A stretch of DNA of 64,000 nucleotides from Halothiobacillus neapolitanus c2. GTDB taxonomy: Bacteria > Pseudomonadota > Gammaproteobacteria > Halothiobacillales > Halothiobacillaceae. This document shows positions 1-11,355 of this stretch, one piece after another. How positions within the stretch are numbered: position 1 is the first letter of the stretch; each line of letters begins with the position of its first letter. The DNA lies in assembly GCF_000024765.1 (NCBI RefSeq), contig NC_013422.1, positions 1,631,501 to 1,695,500 on the forward strand, given 5' to 3'. Below the pieces are notes generated by a model. The model was given only the letters and a program-made list of their open reading frames with translations. It was not told where the DNA came from and ran no database searches. A program made the position numbers and the translations under genes.

Positions 1-440
1 TAGCAATCAAAATCAATCGCCATGGAAATACCGAAGGCTAATCGAGCCCGCATCCCGGATGAGTAACTTTTTACCGGCTCTCGGAAAAAACGGCCCAGTT
101 CAGCAAAGTCTTCGACAAAAGGGCGTTTTTTTCGGTAATCCTCACCATAGATTCGGCAGATGAACTTCAGGTTATCAAGCCCCGTCAAGCTACCTTGAAA
201 ACCACCACCGAAGCCTAGCGGCCAAGATATCCGCATATCTTTATCTGCATGAATATAACCCGATGTGGGCGCTTCCACCCCACCCAGCAGGCGAATAAGC
301 GTCGATTTGCCTGAGCCATTGCGCCCGAGAATACCCAAGCGATCACCCTTGGCAAGCGTGAAATCAACATCTTTTAACACGGTAAACCAGCCTTGACGGG
401 CAAGGTATTGTTTAGTGACAGAAGAGACAACGATACTCAT
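1..440 (-). CDS. kpsT: Capsule export ABC transporter ATPase KpsT (3' end cut by window edge)
   Basis: This is the cytoplasmic ATPase that powers capsular polysaccharide export with the KpsM permease. The first 146 codons are visible from an ATG at 440; the rest lies outside the window. The sequence shows a Walker A loop (GRNGSGKST, about residues 39-47), a Q-loop region and an ABC signature near the cut ([15 protein letters not shown]). The Walker B is not visible. The start overlaps the stop of kpsM by an ATGA junction, which indicates translational coupling. The YSSGM form of the signature and the capsule neighbours favour KpsT/BexA/CtrD. A Wzt-type O-antigen ATPase is the main alternative, but those usually carry a C-terminal sugar-binding domain that cannot be checked here. 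Confidence 0.9.
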   Translation of the reverse strand, partial: MSIVVSSVTKQYLARQGWFTVLKDVDFTLAKGDRLGILGRNGSGKSTLIRLLGGVEAPTSGYIHADKDMRISWPLGFGGGFQGSLTGLDNLKFICRIYGEDYRKKRPFVEDFAELGRFFREPVKSYSSGMRARLAFGISMAIDFDC

Positions 441-1225
441 GGCGCGAGGTACTGCCGTGTTGTTTTCATCATGGCAAGGCCCAGCAGGGTGAGCCCCGCA
501 TCCCATCCCAAAAGATACATGGGATCGTAATAGGTGGGCACAGCATCTCCAAACATGCCATGGCGCAGCATTTCCACGCCGTGGACCATCGGGATCCAAA
601 GTAATAATTCGCGGATGGCCGGCGGCATCCAATCGAGCATAAAAAAGGTGCCGGAGAGAAACATCAAAGGCATGCTCATAATGCCCCAGATGCGACCCAC
701 CAATTCGTGCCGTTCGCTGGCCGCGCCAAGAACCAACCCCAAACCAAAGCCGAACCAAAGCAATAGCAGCCACGCCGTGATCATTCGCAGCACGTCATCC
801 GGTGCCGGGGATAAGCCGGTAACAATAAACACGATCATCAGCAGAATAAACGCGGCGGTAACCCCGACAAATTCCAAAAGCACGCGGGTAATATAAATAT
901 CAATCATCTTAATGTGGCGGTGGTACAGCAAAGCCGAATTCGCGCTCAACGCGCGTTGGCACTGATTGGCCGAATTTCGCCATAACATCAACGAAGAGTA
1001 ACCGGTGGCAGCAAAAGCCTCGATCGATATGTTTCCACGCTCATGCATGCCCGACATATACCAGAACGTGGAGATGGAGATGACAAACAACGCCGGTTCG
1101 AACACCAGCCAGAGCACACCAAAATTATTGCGCCCGAACCGGGTGATCATCTCGCGCAGCATCATGGCGTGGATGACTCGGAACTGGATGGCAAAGGATT
1201 GCTTAAATGTCGTGGTCGATTTCAT
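437..1225 (-). CDS. kpsM: Capsule export ABC transporter permease KpsM
   Basis: Inner-membrane permease of the ABC-2 type that moves lipid-linked capsular polysaccharide across the cytoplasmic membrane together with KpsT. It has 262 residues, close to the usual length of KpsM/BexB/CtrC. The N-terminal amphipathic stretch ([18 protein letters not shown]) is typical of ABC-2 polysaccharide exporters. About six hydrophobic segments follow, with a GxxFxLDWMPP-like loop near residue 195. The gene is followed directly by kpsT (4-base overlap). It is separated from kpsE upstream by 145 bases that hold a REP-like hairpin repeat, so the operon may be partly interrupted there. The family call is secure; the exact capsule type cannot be read from the sequence. 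Confidence 0.9.
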   Translation of the reverse strand: MKSTTTFKQSFAIQFRVIHAMMLREMITRFGRNNFGVLWLVFEPALFVISISTFWYMSGMHERGNISIEAFAATGYSSLMLWRNSANQCQRALSANSALLYHRHIKMIDIYITRVLLEFVGVTAAFILLMIVFIVTGLSPAPDDVLRMITAWLLLLWFGFGLGLVLGAASERHELVGRIWGIMSMPLMFLSGTFFMLDWMPPAIRELLLWIPMVHGVEMLRHGMFGDAVPTYYDPMYLLGWDAGLTLLGLAMMKTTRQYLAP

Positions 1226-1240
1226 GATCCACCAAATTGA

Positions 1241-1344
1241 AGCTCGAAAAACTTGTCATTCCCGCGTAGGCGGGAATCCAGCGCCTTGATTTTTCTGGGT
1301 TCCCGCTTTCGCGGGAACGACGAATCACGGTATTTCGAGGTGCC
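1241..1344. repeat. REP-like double hairpin repeat between kpsE and kpsM
   Basis: Two hairpins lie side by side: ATTCCCGCGTAGGCGGGAAT at 1258-1277 and GTTCCCGCTTTCGCGGGAAC at 1299-1318. They are flanked by imperfect inverted ends, AGCTCGAAAAAC at 1241-1252 and its partner near TTTCGAGGTGCC at 1333-1344. The CATTCCCGC-type hairpin resembles dispersed intergenic repeats known in many proteobacteria. The outer ends resemble the ends of the 142-bp element at 35292-35433, so the two may be related. It lies inside the capsule operon and could attenuate transcription of kpsM and kpsT. Confidence 0.65.
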
Positions 1345-1370
1345 CCAAAGTGCGCGAAAAAAAGTACTCA

Positions 1371-2480
1371 TTACTCGATGTGCTCACGAATACCGGCCGT
1401 CAGCAATTCAACAATCCCCCAGATAATCAGGCCCAGCAGGAAAGTTGCCAGCACGATTTGCAGGCGATGCGGCAAAAAGGCTTCATCCGGCAAATTGGGT
1501 GCTGAAATGCGCTCAAGATAGAGTTGTTTTTTTCGGGCGTCTGCATTGGCTTGCTCCAGCGAGGCTAGTGCACTGCCCAGTTGTTGTTCGGCTAGGCTGT
1601 TTTCGAGGGTGAGACGCTGGTACTCGATCATTTTGGTGGCGATAGAACCACCGGACAAACCGGCTACTTTGTTTTCCAGTCGCTCAATTTCATTCTTTAG
1701 CAGTGTCTCTTCTCTTTTCAGCACGGGTATTTGCGGACTATTGCCACTAACTACCACCAACTGAGCCAATTGGCTGCGCACATCGAGCAACTTGCCTTGC
1801 AGTGTGCCAATCATCGTGAGCGGTAATTCCGCCTCTTTTTGCGGATCAAGTAACCCGGATTCATTGCGGAATTGCGCCAGTTTCGAGGCGGACTCGCGCG
1901 CCTGTTCTTTTGCTTTATCTACTTGATTGACTGAAAAAGAAATCGTGTCTCGTCGAGCACGGTCATTGAGTTGGTTAACCAGCTCCTCACTGTAACTAAT
2001 CAAAGAGCGGTTGATGGTTTGCGCTTCATCTGCCTTGAATGCCTTAACGGAAATAGTGAGCACCGAGCTCATCGGATCGACCGACACGCCTAGCTGCTTG
2101 ACGAAGTATTTGTAGAAGTTCGCCAGGCTGCCATCCAGCCCGAAACCATTGAAACGGCTGATTGGATCCACATTTTTGGAGGAATACCAGTTTATAACAG
2201 GGTATTGCTTGATCAAGCGATCGACGGCCGCGTGAGAGACCACATAGTTTTGTATTACATAGGCATCCGATTGCGAGTTGGAAAACCCAAAGCCTTGAAA
2301 CAATCCCGATAAACTGGCGCTGGAAATACTGGATTTATCGGCACTGCGAACCACGACTTGTGACTCGGACACATAAATATTCGAGGCAACGAGCCCGTAA
2401 TAAGCAGAAACGATTAATGTCGGGATCAGTACGAAAATCCAAAAGAAAACGTTCTTGAACAGCTTAAGAATGGAGGACAC
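1371..2480 (-). CDS. kpsE: Capsule export inner-membrane protein KpsE-like
   Basis: Member of the polysaccharide co-polymerase family (KpsE/BexC/CtrB) that links the KpsMT transporter to the outer-membrane channel. The 369 residues show a membrane segment near the N-terminus (about 12-32), a periplasmic region with long heptad-rich helices (about 175-320), and a second membrane segment near the C-terminus (about 340-360). This is the classic two-TM Wzz-fold topology. The start is a GTG at 2480 with an AAGGA ribosome-binding site seven bases upstream. It lies 17 bases after the AONS-like gene and is part of the same operon. No KpsD/Wza outer-membrane partner is in the window, so it must lie elsewhere. 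Confidence 0.85.
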   Translation of the reverse strand: MSSILKLFKNVFFWIFVLIPTLIVSAYYGLVASNIYVSESQVVVRSADKSSISSASLSGLFQGFGFSNSQSDAYVIQNYVVSHAAVDRLIKQYPVINWYSSKNVDPISRFNGFGLDGSLANFYKYFVKQLGVSVDPMSSVLTISVKAFKADEAQTINRSLISYSEELVNQLNDRARRDTISFSVNQVDKAKEQARESASKLAQFRNESGLLDPQKEAELPLTMIGTLQGKLLDVRSQLAQLVVVSGNSPQIPVLKREETLLKNEIERLENKVAGLSGGSIATKMIEYQRLTLENSLAEQQLGSALASLEQANADARKKQLYLERISAPNLPDEAFLPHRLQIVLATFLLGLIIWGIVELLTAGIREHIE

Positions 2481-2497
2481 AACAGATTCCTTTTTGA

Positions 2498-3835
2498 TTA
2501 TTTGAGCGAATCAAGCTGCGCCAATGCTTGATCGATGTGCTTGGTTTGATGACTGCAACTAATAAAAAAACGCAAACGTGCCGCACGCTCCTCGACCGCA
2601 GGGTAAATGATCGGCTGGGCATTGATACCCTGTTCCAAAAGGCTGATCGACAGTTTAACCGCTTTTAGCGAGTTTCCTAAAACCACGGGGACAACGGAAT
2701 AGCCCATGCTCAAACCCGTGTTGAAACTGTAGGCACGAGCCTGCTCCAAAAAATACCGACCGTTGGTATGCAATGAACTGACCCGTTCTGGTTCAGTCCT
2801 CAATATATTTAACGCCGCCAGCGATGCTGCCGCCACAGGCGGCGCCATGCCCACGCTGTAGACAAACCCTGGCGCACTGTAACGCAATTGCTCAATCAGC
2901 GCGGTGCTCCCTGCAATGTAGCCACCGCAGCCAGCCAGCGCTTTGCTCAAAGTGCCCATCCAGATATCTACAGCTTTTGCAGGCACGTTGGCGTGTTCGC
3001 GCAACCCTAAACCCGTGGCACCCAATACGCCGAATGAGTGCGCTTCATCAACCATGAGTAAAGCGCCGAACTGATTTTTTATCCGCACCAGTTCGGGTAA
3101 ATCTGGCGCATCCCCATCCATGCTGTAGATGCCTTCCACCACGATTAAAACGCGCTCAAAACGATCGCGCTGTTCGATGAGTAATCGCTCCAGCGCCTCG
3201 GTATCGTTATGCGGGAAGCTGCGCCGGGTAGCACCGGAAAGCTGCGCACCGACCAGGGCGCTGTTGTGAATCAGGGCATCGTGCACAATCAGGTCTTTAG
3301 CGCCAAACAGATGCCCGATGACCGAGACATTGGTGGCATGGCCGCTTACGAACACCAGCGCGTCATCCACTTGGTACGTTTCGGCCAGTGCGCGCTCCAA
3401 CTCTCGATGAATCGGTCGCTCACCCGAGACGATGCGGCTGGCCGATACCGAGGTGCCGTAGGTGCCGATGGCCTCGATGGCGGCTTGCTGCACGCGGGGG
3501 TCGCTGCTTAAGCCTAAGTAATCGTAGCTGGAGAAGTTAATGCACTCTTTGCCATTGATCACAGTGGTGGCACCCGCTGTGCCTTCATGCAGGCCAAAAA
3601 ATGGGTTTTCTGCACCGAGCAACTTGGCGGCATCGCGCAGCATTTTTTGCTGCTTGTAGCCTTCGAACTGTTCAAATTGGGTGTAGCTTGACGGGTATTT
3701 TTTAGCTGCGGGCAATACAGCTCTGTTCGATTGCCCGCCGTTGGTTTTGGGCGTGAGGAAACGCTTAATCAGCGCCGCTTTGCTGGGCTTTTCCTTGTTG
3801 GGCGCATCAGGGGGTGTTGTGTCATATCCATTCAT
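2498..3835 (-). CDS. AONS-family PLP acyltransferase, RkpG-like
   Basis: PLP-dependent alpha-oxoamine synthase fold (BioF/KBL/HemA/serine palmitoyltransferase superfamily), which condenses an amino acid with an acyl thioester and releases CO2. The 445-residue chain has an N-terminal extension of about 60 residues beyond BioF. It carries the PLP aspartate motif DEAHSFG (263-269) and the Schiff-base lysine in GTLSKALAGCGG (Lys298). Its start overlaps the stop of the large PKS gene by ATGA, so the two are almost certainly made together. By analogy with RkpG of Sinorhizobium, and with fungal PKS plus AONS pairs, it probably releases the polyketide or fatty acyl chain by condensing it with an amino acid. 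A biotin role (BioF) is unlikely given the context and the extension. The substrate is not known. Confidence 0.8.
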   Translation of the reverse strand: MNGYDTTPPDAPNKEKPSKAALIKRFLTPKTNGGQSNRAVLPAAKKYPSSYTQFEQFEGYKQQKMLRDAAKLLGAENPFFGLHEGTAGATTVINGKECINFSSYDYLGLSSDPRVQQAAIEAIGTYGTSVSASRIVSGERPIHRELERALAETYQVDDALVFVSGHATNVSVIGHLFGAKDLIVHDALIHNSALVGAQLSGATRRSFPHNDTEALERLLIEQRDRFERVLIVVEGIYSMDGDAPDLPELVRIKNQFGALLMVDEAHSFGVLGATGLGLREHANVPAKAVDIWMGTLSKALAGCGGYIAGSTALIEQLRYSAPGFVYSVGMAPPVAAASLAALNILRTEPERVSSLHTNGRYFLEQARAYSFNTGLSMGYSVVPVVLGNSLKAVKLSISLLEQGINAQPIIYPAVEERAARLRFFISCSHQTKHIDQALAQLDSLK

Positions 3836-6800
3836 GGCTTAATCAATTCCTTGAGCGCGGATTGTTCATCAATGCTTAGGCCATCGGAATGCTGTTGCAC
3901 CAGATGGTTCAAGCGCTGGGCTTCTTGCTTTGCGGGTTCGTCTTCTTCGCTGGTGGCGTGCAGCATACTCAAAAGCCGCTCCGCCAGGCGAGTCACGGTG
4001 GGGCCTTCATTCAGCGCCATCGCCGAAAGCCGAATACCCACGCGCTTTTCAATGCCCAAGGCCAGTTCAACGGCCATGAGCGAATCAAGACCCATGTCAA
4101 AAAGTGAGCGTTGGGTGTCGATTTTCGTGACCGATAAATTCAGCACCTGCGCGACTTCTTCGGCAATCACGGTCGAAAGCTGGCTTAAGGCTTCATCGGA
4201 GCTGAGGGTTTTGAGCTTCTCGATGAGTTGATCTTCTTCCAGCACCTCAGCGCGCCCGCCTTCGGCAGTTAAATAGGCAAAACGATTGAGGCTATGCGTC
4301 GGCAAGATGCGTTGCAGCGCGGTGCCGCTCAAACTCATCACAGCTAACCCGCTCTCGCCGCTACGCAGGCAGCGCGCCAATACATCCAAGGCTTGAGCGG
4401 TAGTAATGGCCTGCCCGCCGGTGCGCGCTTCCAAACTATCCAGCACTTGCTGGTGCTCGGTTAAATACCCCGCATCGCCAATGGGGCCCCACAGCAACGC
4501 GGTGCCGGGCAGCCCTTGGCTACGCCGCGTTCGTATCAGTGCTTCCATCGCGGCATTGGCGGCCACATAGTTGGCTTGCCCCGCATTACCCAGCATGGTG
4601 GTGACGGATGAATACAGTACGAAAAAATCCAGCGACTGCGTGCGTGTAGCCTGATGCAGATGCCAAGCACCAGCGACTTTGGGCGTAATTACGCGCGCCA
4701 TGCGCTCGGCATTGAGGTTTTGCATTAAAGCATCGTCCAGCACCATAGCGGCATGGATCACGCCGCGCAGCGGATAGGCCGAGGCGGACTTGTCGGCATA
4801 CTGAGCGCACAGGTTTTTCACCGCTTCGGCATCACCCACATCCAGCGCCACCACCTCAATCCGTGATTGCAGGGCACCCAACTGTTTGAGTTTTTCGGCG
4901 AGGTCTGGGGTATTCACGCCACGCCGTGCCGCTAGAATAACTTTACCCGCGCCGTGTTGCAGTAACCAGCGCGCGGTTTCAAAACCAAAGCCGGTCAGCC
5001 CGCCGGTCACCAAATAACTCGCATGGGCCTTGGCCTGCCAGCTTGCGGGAATGGGCGGCACAATGGTTTGTGGTGCGGTGGATAAATCGACCACCAGCTT
5101 ACCGATGTGCTTGGCTTGTTGCATATTGCGAAAGGCATCCACCACGCGCTCGGCGCTAAAACGCTGATACGGCAAGGGATGTAACACACCCTCGTCGAAT
5201 AAGGCCATCACGGCGCGAAACACCTCGGCGGTGAGCTCAGGGCGTGCCGCCATCAATTGATCGGCATCAATACCAAAATAGCTAATGTTGTCTTTGAACG
5301 GGCGCAACCCCATTGGGGTATTGGCATAAAAATCGCGCTTACCCAATTCCAAAAACCGACCAAAGGGGCGCAACACATCCAGATTGCGCTCGATGGCTTC
5401 GCCCGCCAAGGAGTTAAGCACAACATCCACGCCCTGCCCATGCGTATCGGCCATGATTTGATCGGCAAAACTCAGATCACGCGAGCTGTAAATATGAGTC
5501 ACACCCATCAGCCGCAGAAAATCGCGCTTCTCTTCGCTGCCCGCCGTGGCGTAAACCTCGGCGCCCAGATGCTGCGCCAGTTGAATCGCGGCGATACCCA
5601 CACCGCCCGCACCGCCGTGAATCAGCACCCGCTCACCCGCGCGCAATCGGGCCATTTCTACCAGCGCGTAATACACAGTGAAAAACACCGTCGGAACCGT
5701 CGCCGCCTGTGCAAACGACCAGTGTTCCGGCATGCGCCCCACCGCATTGCCACGCGTCATGACATGACTGGCAAAGCATTGCGGCCCAAAGCCCAATACG
5801 GCATCGCCCGCCGCGACATGATCGACCTTTGCGCCCACGCGGGTGATGATCCCCGCGCATTCCAGCCCCAAGCTCGCGCCCGAAAAGCCGTTTTCGACTG
5901 CTTCATCACCCAGCAAGCCCATGGCAAACATCACATCGCGGAAGTTAAGGCCGACAGCCTGCACCTTGAGCTCAACGTCTTCATCGCCAAGCACGGGTTC
6001 TGCCACCGATTGCCATTGCAAATTGCGCAATTGGCCGGGGGAATCGAATGTGAGGGCGTAGCGATTCAGCGAGGCATCACCCGATAAGCTGGGCTCGTCC
6101 GCTGCCGGAACCACGCGCAAACTTTGCACGCGTCCTGCTTCAAGAACCAGTTCACGCTCCTCGGCCGGTGTGCTTAAAAGTCCGTGTAGCTCAGTGCGCA
6201 GCCATTGATCTTTTGCATCGCCGCGTGGGTCAATCAGGTACAAATTCAACGCCGGATATTCATTCATCGCCACCCGCGCCATGCCCCACAGCGCGGCATT
6301 AACGGGTTGTTCACGGGCATCGGAATCACTGGCCAAAGATCCAAAGGGCAGCAAGATAAAAATTGGCTGTGTACTTTCTTGGCGCGAGAGAATTTGCAGC
6401 TGTTCAAGCAGGTGATTGGTGGCATGTAGCGGGGTGGCTGCCAAATCTTCCATGGGTGAGAGAATGCCACCGAGCAGGATGACGGGGCATTCAGATGCTG
6501 GCGTGTCGTCCGAGGCCGGTTCAAATACCGCCGTAAGATCAAGCTGATCGATAAGATCGGCACCCGTCGAGTTCAATGCGACAAATTGCGCCAACGGCTT
6601 GGCTGACATTGCAGGCTGGTTTGCGGCGCTGGTTTGATCTTCATCCGCACAAGCCGATGGAATAGAGTAGATATGCAGCGCAGCGCCCGAATGCGTTTCG
6701 TCATCGGGTTCATGCCAACAATGTGTTGTTTGCGGCGCATGCTGGGCAAACCGCGCCATGTGCTCATCGGCAACACGATGCGAATGCCATTGAGCCAAGG

Positions 6801-9800
6801 CCTCACCGCCTGCGGCAAGCCCATCGAGAAATGCCGCATAGGTGGATGACTCTGGCTGCGCGATGACGCGCAAGCCGCCGGCTGCCGCTTTGGTCAGCGC
6901 GTCAACATCTAAAGCGGGATCAAGGCTGGCTTTGCCTTTGAGCCAGAGCAGGTCAAATGCGCCCAGCGAACCGTCTGCGAGCTGTTGCTGGCCCTGTAGC
7001 CAGGGCAGCAGTTTTAAATGCTGCGGATCGTGGGCAACCCAGGTTGAAAAAGCTTCGCTATTGGGCGATGTGGTGAAAACCGTCACGCCGAGTATCGGGA
7101 AATAGGCGCGCAAAACTTGGGTAAATTGATGCGGATCGCTGTGTTCATCGCCCACCAGCAACACGCGCAGGCGACGCACCCCCGCTTGCGCCAGCCCCTG
7201 CCCAAGCTGCGTGCAGAACGCATCGCGTAGCCCGCGTTGTCCTTGGGCGGCCAGCCCATCAACCTGCCATTGGGCGAACAAGGCACTGTGCTCTGCGATC
7301 GCTTGCGCATCCGCCGCATTCGCTTGCCCACAGAATCGCTGCTTGAGGTGCGCGCCCCAGCGGGCGGTCAGGGTCGCCTCGGCATTGGCTTCGGGGTAGT
7401 CTTGATTGAGCATCGTCCAGATGTCACCGCTCGACGGCGGCGCATCGAGCAGGCGGTGCGGTGTGGTTGCGGCATCCACATATTCTTGCGCGATCAGCTC
7501 GCTGAGTACACCGTGATACAGTGCCGAATCACCGGCGATATCTTCAGGCAAATGGCCTTGCGCATCGGCAAGCTCAGCCACTGATTCATAAGCGCAAGAA
7601 ATGGCCAGCGCATCCAGCAAGGGGCGAATTTCGCTGAAATAACATGCGCGGCTGGACGAACCGGCAAGCGCCGGTTGATCAGCAACCAATGAAGGCCAAT
7701 GATCCGCTAATTGAAAACCGTTTGTTTTACTCGGTAGATCAAACACTTGAGTTTGCCATAACTGCGGCGCAGCGTTGGCCGCCGCAAAATGCGCCGCCTT
7801 GAAGCGGCAGTCGCGCAATTCGGCGATGAGCCGCCCATCCGCGTGATACAACGAGAAATCCGCCACCACCGAATGCGCCGATACGCGCTTGATTCGTCCG
7901 CGAAAGCCAGTGGGCTGCACGCCAGACTGCACCACCACAAGACGCCCCACCTGTACCGGTAAATAGCTTTGCCGCGTGGCCGAACCCACCGCCCCAGTGT
8001 GTGATAGCAAGGACTGAAAACACAGATCCAGCATCGCGGGATGCAGATGGTGCGCTCGATCCTCGGTAACCACCGTTGGCAGAGCCAGTTCTCCGCGAAT
8101 CTGGTTACCCGCAACGGTTAACTGACCAATACCACGAAAACTCGCCCCATAATCCAGCCCAAGCGCCTTGGCGGTTTGGTAATGGGTGGCGGCATCAATG
8201 ACGCGGGCATCGGCGGGCATATCCATTGAGATAGGCTGAGTGATTTGATCGAAGGGTAAATCATCGGCGATGGCACGCAATTGCCCAATCGCATGTTCCG
8301 TCCAGTCATCATCACTCAAGCGGCGGCGGCTTTGGATGGAAAAGCGCTGATCGTGGCCGAAAATACGCGTGCGCAGCGTACGGCTCTGCCTGGCTTCAAA
8401 CACCAACGGATGCAGAATACTCAACGCTCGTACTTCTGTTTTCGCCCAGCGCAAACCCAGATCGGCGGCGGCAAGCGCCAGTTCAAGATACGCCGCGCCC
8501 GGAAAGACAACCGAGCCATCGACGCGATGATCGTTGAGGTACGGCACCCGGTCGGCATCAAGGATATTTTCCCAAGCCAGTGGCGCATCTTTGAGCGGAT
8601 AACCCAACAGCGGATGCACATTAGCACGATAAATCAGGTTGTAGCCTTCGTTGGTTTCTTGTGCCCAATAACGCTGGCGCTGCCAAGGGTATTTGGGCAG
8701 ATCGACCACAGTGCGTTTTTTTTGCACCACGGAAGCATCAACGCCACGATGCAAACGAATCCGCAACTCGGCTTCTTGAATATCCAGCAAAGTATCAGCA
8801 TTTTTGCGTGCCAACGTGACCACTTGAACATTTTGCACGCCCTTTTCTTGCGCGCATTGGCTGATGTAGCGCGGCAAAATGGCATGCGGGCTAATCTCGA
8901 CAAACTGGGTGAAACCCTCGGTCAATAAATGCTCGATGGCCGGCGCAAATTGCACCGGTTCGCGCACATTGCGCCACCAATAATGCGCATTCAAGGATTC
9001 ACCCGCATGCGGCAAACCGGTCACGGTTGACACAAAACCCCTTCCCGCCTGTGGGCTCAAAGCCGCGAGATTGACATTAATCTCATCGGCAATCGGTGCC
9101 ATGGCTTCGCTATGGAAGGCGTAATCCAAATCCAATACGCGCGAGAAAATGCCAGCCTGCTCAAGGTGCGCATTCAAGGCGAGCAAGGAGGGCTCATCCC
9201 CCGACAAGGTTAAGGAATTGGGCGCATTGAACCCGGCAATCGTGCAGGATTCAGGCAGAATATCCAGTTGCGCTAGGGTGGAACTCAAGGCATCAGCCGT
9301 TAGCGCCGTGGCCAGCATGCGGCCACTGCCTGCAGTTTTGGCTTGCGCTTGACTGCGCACCGCAACCACCGTGATGGCATCCGCCAAGGACAGGCAACCC
9401 GCCGCCCAAGCCGCCGCAATCTCGCCCACACTATGACCTGCGTAGGCCTCGGCGGTAATGCCTTGCGCCTGCAACCACTCGGTATAGGCCACTTGCAAGG
9501 CGAATAACAAGGGCTGAGCCACGGCGGTATCGTTTAACCGACTCCGCTCTGGCTTTGCCTTCAACTCGGCGAGCAGCGAAAAGCCGATCAAGGGTTGCAT
9601 CTGCCGATCCAACTTGCGCAGCACACGGGCAAAACTCGGGGACTCGCGCAGTAGCGCCATCCCCATGCCCTGCCACTGCGCGCCGTTGCCGCCATACACA
9701 AACGCACAACGGCGTGGCGCAATAGCCGATGGCGCAGTGGGCACTTCGTGCAGCACTGCACCGCGCGGTAACTCATCGCCCTCACTTAGCTCGGCGATTT

Positions 9801-11355
9801 GACGCAAACGCTGCACGATCTCCGCCACCGACACGCCAACAACTCCCAAACGCAGCGGCATCCACTCTCGTTGAGTGGCGGCGGCCTGCGCCACGCTCGC
9901 GTAGTGCTCGGGATTTGCCGCAATCAAATCAGCATATGCGCACGCCAAGGCATTCAACGCGGGGCGATCCTTGGCGCTAAACATCAGCGCGGGTAGCGAC
10001 TGGGATGGTTTGCCTGGTTTGGTAGCAACCATTGGCGCAGATTCGATAATCACATGCGCATTGGTGCCGCCAAAACCAAACGAATTGACGGCAGCATACG
10101 CGGGACGATCTTGCACCCGCAAAGCCGTTGGCTGGCGCACGATTTCAATGTGATGTTTGTCCAAAGCCAACTTGGGATTCAACACGCTCGAATGGATCGA
10201 AGGCGGAATTTCACGATGCTGCAAACTCAACACGGCTTTAATCAGCCCCGCCATACCCGAAGCGGGTTCCATATGACCAATATTGGACTTTATCGAGCCG
10301 ACAAGCAGCCGGTTCGCATCGGAACGCCCCGCGCCATAAACCCGGCCAATGGCTTCGATTTCAATCGGATCACCGACCGACGTGCCGGTGCCGTGGGCTT
10401 CCAGATAATCGACATCGGTTGGGCTTACCCCTGATTTGGCCAACACCTGCTGCAATAAACGGGCTTGCCCTTCGGCGCTGGGGATGGTGATACCGGTTTT
10501 GCTGCCGCCATCGGAATTTGTGCCTGTGGCACGAATCACTGCATGGATGCGATCCTCATCGCGTTGCGCGGCGTGCAGGGGTTTAAGCAATAACACCGCC
10601 CCGCCTTCGGCGCGCACATAGCCATTGGCATCGGCGCTAAAGGATTTGGATCGTCCATCGGCCGACAACATGGACGCATGCGAAAACCCAACAAACGGAT
10701 AGGGATGCGCCAGTAAATTCGCCCCGCCCACCAAGGCGGTTTCACTCTCGCCCCGGCGGATCGACTCGCAAGCCATGTGCAAGGCCACCAATGAAGAGGA
10801 GCACGCCGTATCAATCGACAAGCTTGGGCCATGTAAATCATAGACATAAGATAGTCGATTAGCCGCGATACTCAGCGTGCCACCGAGCATGGAATAGGCA
10901 TTCATCGAGGCCAAATCATCCACCGTGCGCGTGCCGTATTCGGTCGAGGAAATACCGACAAACACCCCGCAAGCAGACCCCGCATAGGCAGACGGCGTGC
11001 TACCCGCATCTTCAAAGGCATGCCAGGCCAACTCGAGCAGCAAACGGTGCTGCGGGTCGATCTTTAAGGCCTCACGCGGCGAAATACCAAAAAAAGCCGG
11101 ATCAAAATCGCCAATATTCTCGACGACGCCCGCCTTGAAGGTAACGCTCCGCCCCGGCTCATCACGGCGATCATGCTGGTGAAATTGCGTATCAAACCGA
11201 TCGGCAGGCACCTCGGTCACAAGATCACGCCCGGCCAAAAGTGCATCCCACAACTGCGTTTGATCTGAAAGATTGCCGGGGAGCCGATGCGCAATACCGA
11301 CAATGGCAATGGGCGAACTATTTTTGACGCGATGAGGAGCAGTGTGTTTTTTCAT
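3832..11355 (-). CDS. Highly reducing iterative type I polyketide/fatty acid synthase, RkpA-like
   Basis: A single 2507-residue module. KS is at about 14-440 (catalytic Cys185 in DTACSSS, His321 in EAHGTGT, His361 in NIGHMEP). AT is at about 550-850 (GHSVGE with Ser642; YAFHS motif suggesting malonyl use). DH is at about 910-1190 (His943 in an HxxxGxxxxP motif). A non-canonical region of about 1300-1720 looks like a degenerate methyltransferase plus the structural half of the KR. ER is at about 1765-2105 (HGGAGGVG near 1913). KR is at about 2112-2350 (VTGG at 2116, Ser/Tyr in YSS and NYVAAN). ACP is at about 2385-2465 (GLDSL, Ser2425). There is no thioesterase. The order KS-AT-DH-ER-KR-ACP predicts a fully reduced acyl chain. 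Length, order and pairing with an AONS enzyme match RkpA of Sinorhizobium K-antigen loci. Location next to kpsEMT suggests it makes a lipid carrier or anchor for the capsule. Confidence 0.88.
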   Translation of the reverse strand: MKKHTAPHRVKNSSPIAIVGIAHRLPGNLSDQTQLWDALLAGRDLVTEVPADRFDTQFHQHDRRDEPGRSVTFKAGVVENIGDFDPAFFGISPREALKIDPQHRLLLELAWHAFEDAGSTPSAYAGSACGVFVGISSTEYGTRTVDDLASMNAYSMLGGTLSIAANRLSYVYDLHGPSLSIDTACSSSLVALHMACESIRRGESETALVGGANLLAHPYPFVGFSHASMLSADGRSKSFSADANGYVRAEGGAVLLLKPLHAAQRDEDRIHAVIRATGTNSDGGSKTGITIPSAEGQARLLQQVLAKSGVSPTDVDYLEAHGTGTSVGDPIEIEAIGRVYGAGRSDANRLLVGSIKSNIGHMEPASGMAGLIKAVLSLQHREIPPSIHSSVLNPKLALDKHHIEIVRQPTALRVQDRPAYAAVNSFGFGGTNAHVIIESAPMVATKPGKPSQSLPALMFSAKDRPALNALACAYADLIAANPEHYASVAQAAATQREWMPLRLGVVGVSVAEIVQRLRQIAELSEGDELPRGAVLHEVPTAPSAIAPRRCAFVYGGNGAQWQGMGMALLRESPSFARVLRKLDRQMQPLIGFSLLAELKAKPERSRLNDTAVAQPLLFALQVAYTEWLQAQGITAEAYAGHSVGEIAAAWAAGCLSLADAITVVAVRSQAQAKTAGSGRMLATALTADALSSTLAQLDILPESCTIAGFNAPNSLTLSGDEPSLLALNAHLEQAGIFSRVLDLDYAFHSEAMAPIADEINVNLAALSPQAGRGFVSTVTGLPHAGESLNAHYWWRNVREPVQFAPAIEHLLTEGFTQFVEISPHAILPRYISQCAQEKGVQNVQVVTLARKNADTLLDIQEAELRIRLHRGVDASVVQKKRTVVDLPKYPWQRQRYWAQETNEGYNLIYRANVHPLLGYPLKDAPLAWENILDADRVPYLNDHRVDGSVVFPGAAYLELALAAADLGLRWAKTEVRALSILHPLVFEARQSRTLRTRIFGHDQRFSIQSRRRLSDDDWTEHAIGQLRAIADDLPFDQITQPISMDMPADARVIDAATHYQTAKALGLDYGASFRGIGQLTVAGNQIRGELALPTVVTEDRAHHLHPAMLDLCFQSLLSHTGAVGSATRQSYLPVQVGRLVVVQSGVQPTGFRGRIKRVSAHSVVADFSLYHADGRLIAELRDCRFKAAHFAAANAAPQLWQTQVFDLPSKTNGFQLADHWPSLVADQPALAGSSSRACYFSEIRPLLDALAISCAYESVAELADAQGHLPEDIAGDSALYHGVLSELIAQEYVDAATTPHRLLDAPPSSGDIWTMLNQDYPEANAEATLTARWGAHLKQRFCGQANAADAQAIAEHSALFAQWQVDGLAAQGQRGLRDAFCTQLGQGLAQAGVRRLRVLLVGDEHSDPHQFTQVLRAYFPILGVTVFTTSPNSEAFSTWVAHDPQHLKLLPWLQGQQQLADGSLGAFDLLWLKGKASLDPALDVDALTKAAAGGLRVIAQPESSTYAAFLDGLAAGGEALAQWHSHRVADEHMARFAQHAPQTTHCWHEPDDETHSGAALHIYSIPSACADEDQTSAANQPAMSAKPLAQFVALNSTGADLIDQLDLTAVFEPASDDTPASECPVILLGGILSPMEDLAATPLHATNHLLEQLQILSRQESTQPIFILLPFGSLASDSDAREQPVNAALWGMARVAMNEYPALNLYLIDPRGDAKDQWLRTELHGLLSTPAEERELVLEAGRVQSLRVVPAADEPSLSGDASLNRYALTFDSPGQLRNLQWQSVAEPVLGDEDVELKVQAVGLNFRDVMFAMGLLGDEAVENGFSGASLGLECAGIITRVGAKVDHVAAGDAVLGFGPQCFASHVMTRGNAVGRMPEHWSFAQAATVPTVFFTVYYALVEMARLRAGERVLIHGGAGGVGIAAIQLAQHLGAEVYATAGSEEKRDFLRLMGVTHIYSSRDLSFADQIMADTHGQGVDVVLNSLAGEAIERNLDVLRPFGRFLELGKRDFYANTPMGLRPFKDNISYFGIDADQLMAARPELTAEVFRAVMALFDEGVLHPLPYQRFSAERVVDAFRNMQQAKHIGKLVVDLSTAPQTIVPPIPASWQAKAHASYLVTGGLTGFGFETARWLLQHGAGKVILAARRGVNTPDLAEKLKQLGALQSRIEVVALDVGDAEAVKNLCAQYADKSASAYPLRGVIHAAMVLDDALMQNLNAERMARVITPKVAGAWHLHQATRTQSLDFFVLYSSVTTMLGNAGQANYVAANAAMEALIRTRRSQGLPGTALLWGPIGDAGYLTEHQQVLDSLEARTGGQAITTAQALDVLARCLRSGESGLAVMSLSGTALQRILPTHSLNRFAYLTAEGGRAEVLEEDQLIEKLKTLSSDEALSQLSTVIAEEVAQVLNLSVTKIDTQRSLFDMGLDSLMAVELALGIEKRVGIRLSAMALNEGPTVTRLAERLLSMLHATSEEDEPAKQEAQRLNHLVQQHSDGLSIDEQSALKELIKP

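Noticed and set aside
3889-11182. Many long open frames antisense to the PKS gene, for example 5257-6087 and 8281-8928
   Set aside because: They mirror strongly supported PKS domains and show no family motifs of their own.
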